64,000 nt of DNA, from contig NZ_JACCBT010000001.1 in assembly GCF_013409045.1 (NCBI RefSeq), forward strand, positions 4,092,001-4,156,000, read 5' to 3'. This document shows, piece after piece, positions 61,157 through 64,000 of the stretch; position 1 is the stretch's first letter; the number at the start of each line of letters is the position of its first letter. The notes under the pieces are model-generated. The model was not told the origin of the DNA. It worked only from the letters and a program-made list of their open reading frames with translations, and searched no databases. Source of the stretch: Actinomadura citrea. GTDB lineage: Bacteria; Actinomycetota; Actinomycetes; Streptosporangiales; Streptosporangiaceae. The translations under genes and the position numbers were made by a program.

Positions 61157-62387
61157 CGGAGGGGACGGCGGGTCGGCGGCGCCCGGCGTGACCGCCACCA
61201 CCGTCACGATCGGCAGCCACCAGCCGCTGACCGGCCCGGCCGCGCCCGGCTACAGCGCCAACTCCGCGGCGTCCAAGGCGTTCTTCGACTACGTGAACGC
61301 CAGCGGCGGCGTGCACGGACGCAAGATCGTCTACAAGTACGTCGACGACGCCTACAACCCGACGCAGACCGTGAGCGTGACGCAGAAGCTCGTCCTCCAG
61401 GACAAGGTCTTCGCGATCTTCAACGGGCTGGGCACGCCCACGCACTCCAAGGTGGTCGACTACCTGAACGCCCAGCGCGTCCCCGACCTGTTCGTCGCGT
61501 CCGGCTGCGGCTGCTGGGACCAGCCGGACAAGCACCCGCAGACGTTCGGGTGGCAGGTCGACTACATCCGCGAGGGCAAGATCCTCGGCGACCACGTCAA
61601 GAAGACCTACGCGGGGAAGAAGGTCGCCTACTTCTTCCAGAACGACGACTTCGGCCAGGACGGGGTGAAGGGCCTCGACAAGTACATCCCGAAGGACCAG
61701 GTCGTGTCCCGGCAGTCCTACCAGCCGGGCAGCACCGACATCGGCGCCCAGGCGCAGGCGATCGCCCAGTCCAAGGCCGACGTCGTCGTGCTGTTCAGCA
61801 TCCCCACCTACACGGCGCTGTTCCGGCTCGCCTCGCTGAAGCTGAACTACAAGCCGACGTTCGTCGTCAGCAACGTCGGGTCCGACCCGATCACGCTCAC
61901 GGGGCTGCTGGAGAGTTTCGCCAAGAAGGGCGGCAGCGAGGTCGAGGGCAGCCCGCTCATCCAGGGCATGGTGACCGACGGCTACCTCGCCGCGCCGGGC
62001 GACGCCTCCAACAGCTGGACGGCGCTGTTCAAGAAGATCCACGACCAGTACATCCCGAAGCTGCCGTTCAACGGCAACATCGTCTACGGGATGTCGGTCG
62101 CCTACACCTTCGTGCAGGCGCTCCAGGCGGCCGGGAAGGACCCGACCCGCAAGGGCATCGTGGAGGCGCTGGAGAAGTCGCGCTTCACCGGGCCGGGCGT
62201 CGTCCCGTTCGCCTACGGCGCGGATTCGCACGCCGGGTACACCGGGGCGGTCATCGGCACGATCAAGGGGCAGAACGTCGTGCCCCAGGGGCAGCCGCTG
62301 ACCACCGACGACGGTGACGGGCCGATCCAGCCCTACACGGCCCCGCAGCCGCAGGCGCCCGCCAACGGCGTCCCCGCCGCGGGCTGA
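61074..62387 (+). CDS. livK: ABC transporter substrate-binding lipoprotein, LivK type
   Basis: 437 residues, ATG after AGGAGGAG, overlapping the livM tail by 83 bases. Lipoprotein signal with lipobox VAASGC. Periplasmic-binding fold of the leucine-binding class: ITIGSHQPLTGPAAPGY-like start (TVTIGSHQPLTGP), FFDYVNASGGVHGRKIVYKYVDDAYNP, AIFNGLGTPTHSKVVDYLN. The motif SGCGCWDQP is an unusual Cys pair near the ligand site. Which ligand it binds is not known. A two-hairpin terminator follows directly. Confidence 0.92.
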   Translation: MKRRRTIRALALTTAATLAVAASGCGGDGGDGGSAAPGVTATTVTIGSHQPLTGPAAPGYSANSAASKAFFDYVNASGGVHGRKIVYKYVDDAYNPTQTVSVTQKLVLQDKVFAIFNGLGTPTHSKVVDYLNAQRVPDLFVASGCGCWDQPDKHPQTFGWQVDYIREGKILGDHVKKTYAGKKVAYFFQNDDFGQDGVKGLDKYIPKDQVVSRQSYQPGSTDIGAQAQAIAQSKADVVVLFSIPTYTALFRLASLKLNYKPTFVVSNVGSDPITLTGLLESFAKKGGSEVEGSPLIQGMVTDGYLAAPGDASNSWTALFKKIHDQYIPKLPFNGNIVYGMSVAYTFVQALQAAGKDPTRKGIVEALEKSRFTGPGVVPFAYGADSHAGYTGAVIGTIKGQNVVPQGQPLTTDDGDGPIQPYTAPQPQAPANGVPAAG

Positions 62388-62393
62388 CGGGTC

Positions 62394-62428
62394 CCGCCGT
62401 CCCGCGCGTCCCCGGCGCGGGACGGCGG
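62394..62428 (+). terminator. Terminator of the ABC transporter operon
   Basis: CCGCCGTCCCGCGC and its exact complement around a 7-base loop (14-base stem), starting seven bases after the livK stop. Confidence 0.8.
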
Positions 62429-62433
62429 CCCGG

Positions 62434-62455
62434 CCGCCCGCCGCGCGGCGGGCGG
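62434..62455. terminator. Second, palindromic terminator between livK and the DeoR gene
   Basis: CCGCCCGCCG-CG-CGGCGGGCGG, a perfect 22-base palindrome that ends one base before the DeoR stop; it may serve the minus-strand gene. Confidence 0.6.
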
Positions 62456-62456
62456 T

Positions 62457-63218
62457 TCAGGCGCGGACGACCTCCGGGCCCGCGGCCGCGAGGTCGGCGG
62501 CCAGGTCGGTGTCCAGCCCGGTGTCGGTGATCAGCACGTCGATGTCGGCGAGGCCGCCGAACCGCACGAGGTGGTCGTGCCCGATCTTGGTGCGGTCGGC
62601 GAGCAGCACCCGCCGCCGCGACGAGGCGATCATCGCCCGCTTCACCGCGGCCTCGGCCTGGTCGGAGGTGGTCAGCCCGCGCTCGACCGAGCAGCCGTTG
62701 GTCGCCATGAACGCCACGTCCACCCACAGGTCGGCGAGCGGGCGCAGCACCCAGTCGTCCACCGTGGCGAGCGTGCGGCCGCGCACCCGCCCGCCGAGGA
62801 TGATCACGGTGAGGTTGGGGCGGGTCGCCAGCACCGCCGCGTGCGGCGGCGAGTTGACGATCACGGTCAGCTCGCGGTCGGTCGGCAGCAGCTGGACGAA
62901 CCGGGACGTGGTCGTCCCGGCGTCCACGATGACCGACCCGTCGGCGGGCAGCTCCTCCAGCGCCGCCTTGGCGATGCGCTGCTTCTCCTCCGTCATCACC
63001 GCGTCCCGCGCCGCCAGCTCCGGTTCGAAGCCGAGCCGTTCGACGGGCATCGCGCCGCCGTGCACGCGCCGGACCGTCCCGGCCCGCTCCAGCACGGTCA
63101 GGTCGCGGCGGATCGTCTCGGTGGTGACCGAGAACTCCTCGGCGAGCGCGACCACGTCCACCCGGCCCTTCGAGCGCGCCAGCGCAAGGATCGCCTGCTG
63201 CCGTTCCTCGGCGTACAT
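62457..63218 (-). CDS. DeoR-family transcription regulator
   Basis: 253 residues from ATG 63218; the ORF start further upstream has no ribosome site. The N-terminal winged helix is classical DeoR (ERQQAILALARSKGRVDVVALAEEFSVTTETIRRDLTVLERAGTVRRVHGGA). The C-terminal half is the sugar-phosphate sensor (VIVDAGTTTSRFVQLLP, NGCSVERGLTTSDQAEAAVKRAMI, then LLADRTKIG). These usually repress sugar or polyol catabolic genes and are released by a phosphorylated sugar. The neighbouring HPr-like and dehydrogenase genes, on the same strand upstream, are likely targets or partners. Confidence 0.9.
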   Translation of the reverse strand: MYAEERQQAILALARSKGRVDVVALAEEFSVTTETIRRDLTVLERAGTVRRVHGGAMPVERLGFEPELAARDAVMTEEKQRIAKAALEELPADGSVIVDAGTTTSRFVQLLPTDRELTVIVNSPPHAAVLATRPNLTVIILGGRVRGRTLATVDDWVLRPLADLWVDVAFMATNGCSVERGLTTSDQAEAAVKRAMIASSRRRVLLADRTKIGHDHLVRFGGLADIDVLITDTGLDTDLAADLAAAGPEVVRA

Positions 63219-63311
63219 GACCGTCCCACCCGTTCCGTCTGCGTCGCGGTGCGTCCCGCGTCGCGGTGCGTCCATTGTGCCGAGTCCGCCGGGCCCGGTC
63301 CGCGCAACCGG

Positions 63312-63590
63312 TCAGGCGGGCCGCTCGGCGTCCAGGTCGCGGGCGAGCAGGCCGGCGAGCTCCTCCAGCGCGCCGCCGGCCCCGTCCCCCTCGGCGGAGA
63401 GGATCACCTCCGTTCCCCGCCGCGCGCCGAGCGACAGCACGCCGAGGATGCTGCCGGCGGGGACGGGCGCGCCGTCGCCGACCCGGATGGACACCGGCAC
63501 CGGCTGCCGCGCCGCCGCCTGGACGAACAACTGCGCGGGGCGGGCGTGCAGCCCCTGCGCCGCGGCGACGACGACGCTCCGTTCGGGCAT
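63312..63590 (-). CDS. HPr-like phosphocarrier protein of the PTS
   Basis: The 92-residue protein has the active-site GLHARPAQLFVQAA (His15 region) and the regulatory-serine segment GSILGVLSLGARRGTEVIL. It carries phosphate from enzyme I to sugar-specific IIA proteins, or it may be a dedicated HPr for one sugar. The gene lies between the DeoR regulator and a zinc-type dehydrogenase, a set-up seen in polyol or sugar PTS loci; the rest of that locus is beyond the window. Confidence 0.9.
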   Translation of the reverse strand: MPERSVVVAAAQGLHARPAQLFVQAAARQPVPVSIRVGDGAPVPAGSILGVLSLGARRGTEVILSAEGDGAGGALEELAGLLARDLDAERPA

Positions 63591-63600
63591 GACGTCTCCT

Positions 63601-64000
63601 TCAGGGTTCGATCGTGACCTTGATGGCGGCGCCCCGGGTGACCAGGTCGAGGGCGTCGTGCAGGGCGTCCAGCGGAAGCCGGTGGGTGAGGAGGTCCTCG
63701 ACGGGGACCCGCCCGGACCCGATCAGCTCCAGCGCACGGGCGTTGTGCGCGGGGCTCGACCCGTTCGCGCCGACCAGGGACAGCTCCCGGTAGTGGACGC
63801 GGTTGGCGTCCACGGGGACGACCGGGTCGTCCTTGGGCAGCCCGCCGAACAGGCTGACCCGGCCGCCCGGCGCGACCAGCCGCTGCGCCTGGCCCTGCGC
63901 GGCCGCCGACGCGGCGGCGGTGATCGCGACGTCGGCGCCGCGGCCGCCGGTGCGTTCGAGGATCTCCTCGACGACGTCGCCGGAGCCCGCGTCGAGCGCC
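63601..64000 (-). CDS. Zinc-type alcohol/polyol dehydrogenase, C-terminal part
   Basis: The frame is open to the window edge (at least 133 codons present). It shows the end of a medium-chain dehydrogenase nucleotide domain: ERTGGRGADVAITAAAS, QRLVAPGGRVSLFGGLPKDD, then HYRELSLVGANGSSPAHNARALELIGSGRV and a usual ending. This resembles L-iditol/sorbitol-type dehydrogenases; the zinc-binding part is not in the window. Its stop is ten bases from the HPr start, so they are one operon. The substrate is likely a sugar alcohol or its phosphate. Confidence 0.85.
   Translation of the reverse strand, partial: ALDAGSGDVVEEILERTGGRGADVAITAAASAAAQGQAQRLVAPGGRVSLFGGLPKDDPVVPVDANRVHYRELSLVGANGSSPAHNARALELIGSGRVPVEDLLTHRLPLDALHDALDLVTRGAAIKVTIEP

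Noticed and set aside
62394..62455. GC-rich palindromes at 62.4 kb considered as an attachment site
   Set aside because: They lie exactly between the ends of two convergent genes, which fits terminators; no integrase or tRNA is near.
1..64000. CRISPR arrays, tRNA and rRNA genes
   Set aside because: No regularly spaced repeats, cloverleaf-like or rRNA-like sequence was seen on either strand.

Overview
This 64 kb window is very GC-rich, with GTG starts, stop/start overlaps of the ATGA, GTGA and TGATG type, and actinobacterial iron boxes. It comes from a mycelial high-GC actinomycete. The siderophore genes suggest an Actinomadura-like (Thermomonosporaceae) host, but that placement is an inference. 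No tRNA, rRNA or CRISPR array was seen.

Layout. (1) 1-2.8 kb: the 3' part of a secreted family 48 cellulase. (2) 2.8-13.8 kb: SOS-boxed dinB, a GntR regulator, two paralogous membrane histidine kinases flanking one NarL-type response regulator, remnants of a TetR gene and a DUF2236 gene, a STAS protein, and an ABC exporter pair with its TetR repressor. (3) 13.9-22.7 kb and 30.0-46.1 kb: two halves of a siderophore locus carrying six IdeR/DmdR-type iron boxes. (4) 22.8-30.0 kb: a block without iron boxes between the halves (Ser/Thr kinase with WD40 repeats, RibD/DHFR-like reductase, EamA-type membrane protein, Fpg/Nei glycosylase). (5) 46.1-51.4 kb: a trypsin-STAND-TPR protein with its trypco2 partner, a predicted conflict system. 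(6) 51.5-52.6 kb: a secreted esterase and a tnpB remnant. (7) 52.6-62.4 kb: an MFS transporter, an acyl-CoA ligase, a TetR regulator and a complete branched-chain-amino-acid-type ABC transporter, linked by a repeated TetR-like operator. (8) 62.4-64 kb: a DeoR regulator, an HPr-like protein and the end of a zinc-type dehydrogenase.

The siderophore genes form a coherent pathway. A salicylate synthase makes salicylate, and an aryl-AMP ligase loads it on the N-terminal carrier domain of a Cy-A-PCP synthetase that should form an oxazoline or thiazoline. A 4013-residue synthetase then adds, by my reading of the binding-pocket residues, glycine, beta-alanine (supplied by an in-cluster PanD) and N-methylated N5-hydroxyornithine (from an in-cluster ornithine N-oxygenase). 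It ends in a C-PCP pair with no A domain and no thioesterase, which fits a terminal hydroxyornithine that cyclises and releases itself. The composition resembles madurastatin-type siderophores. Export (EntS-like MFS) and uptake (lipoprotein and two FecCD permeases) are present, but no uptake ATPase is in the window.

Most notable: the two histidine kinases have complementary defects. One keeps the phospho-acceptor histidine but has a ruined ATP-binding domain; the other has an intact ATP-binding domain but no acceptor histidine at the usual place. They look like an obligate kinase pair. The trypco2/trypsin-STAND locus and the unusual synthetase ending are the other main points.
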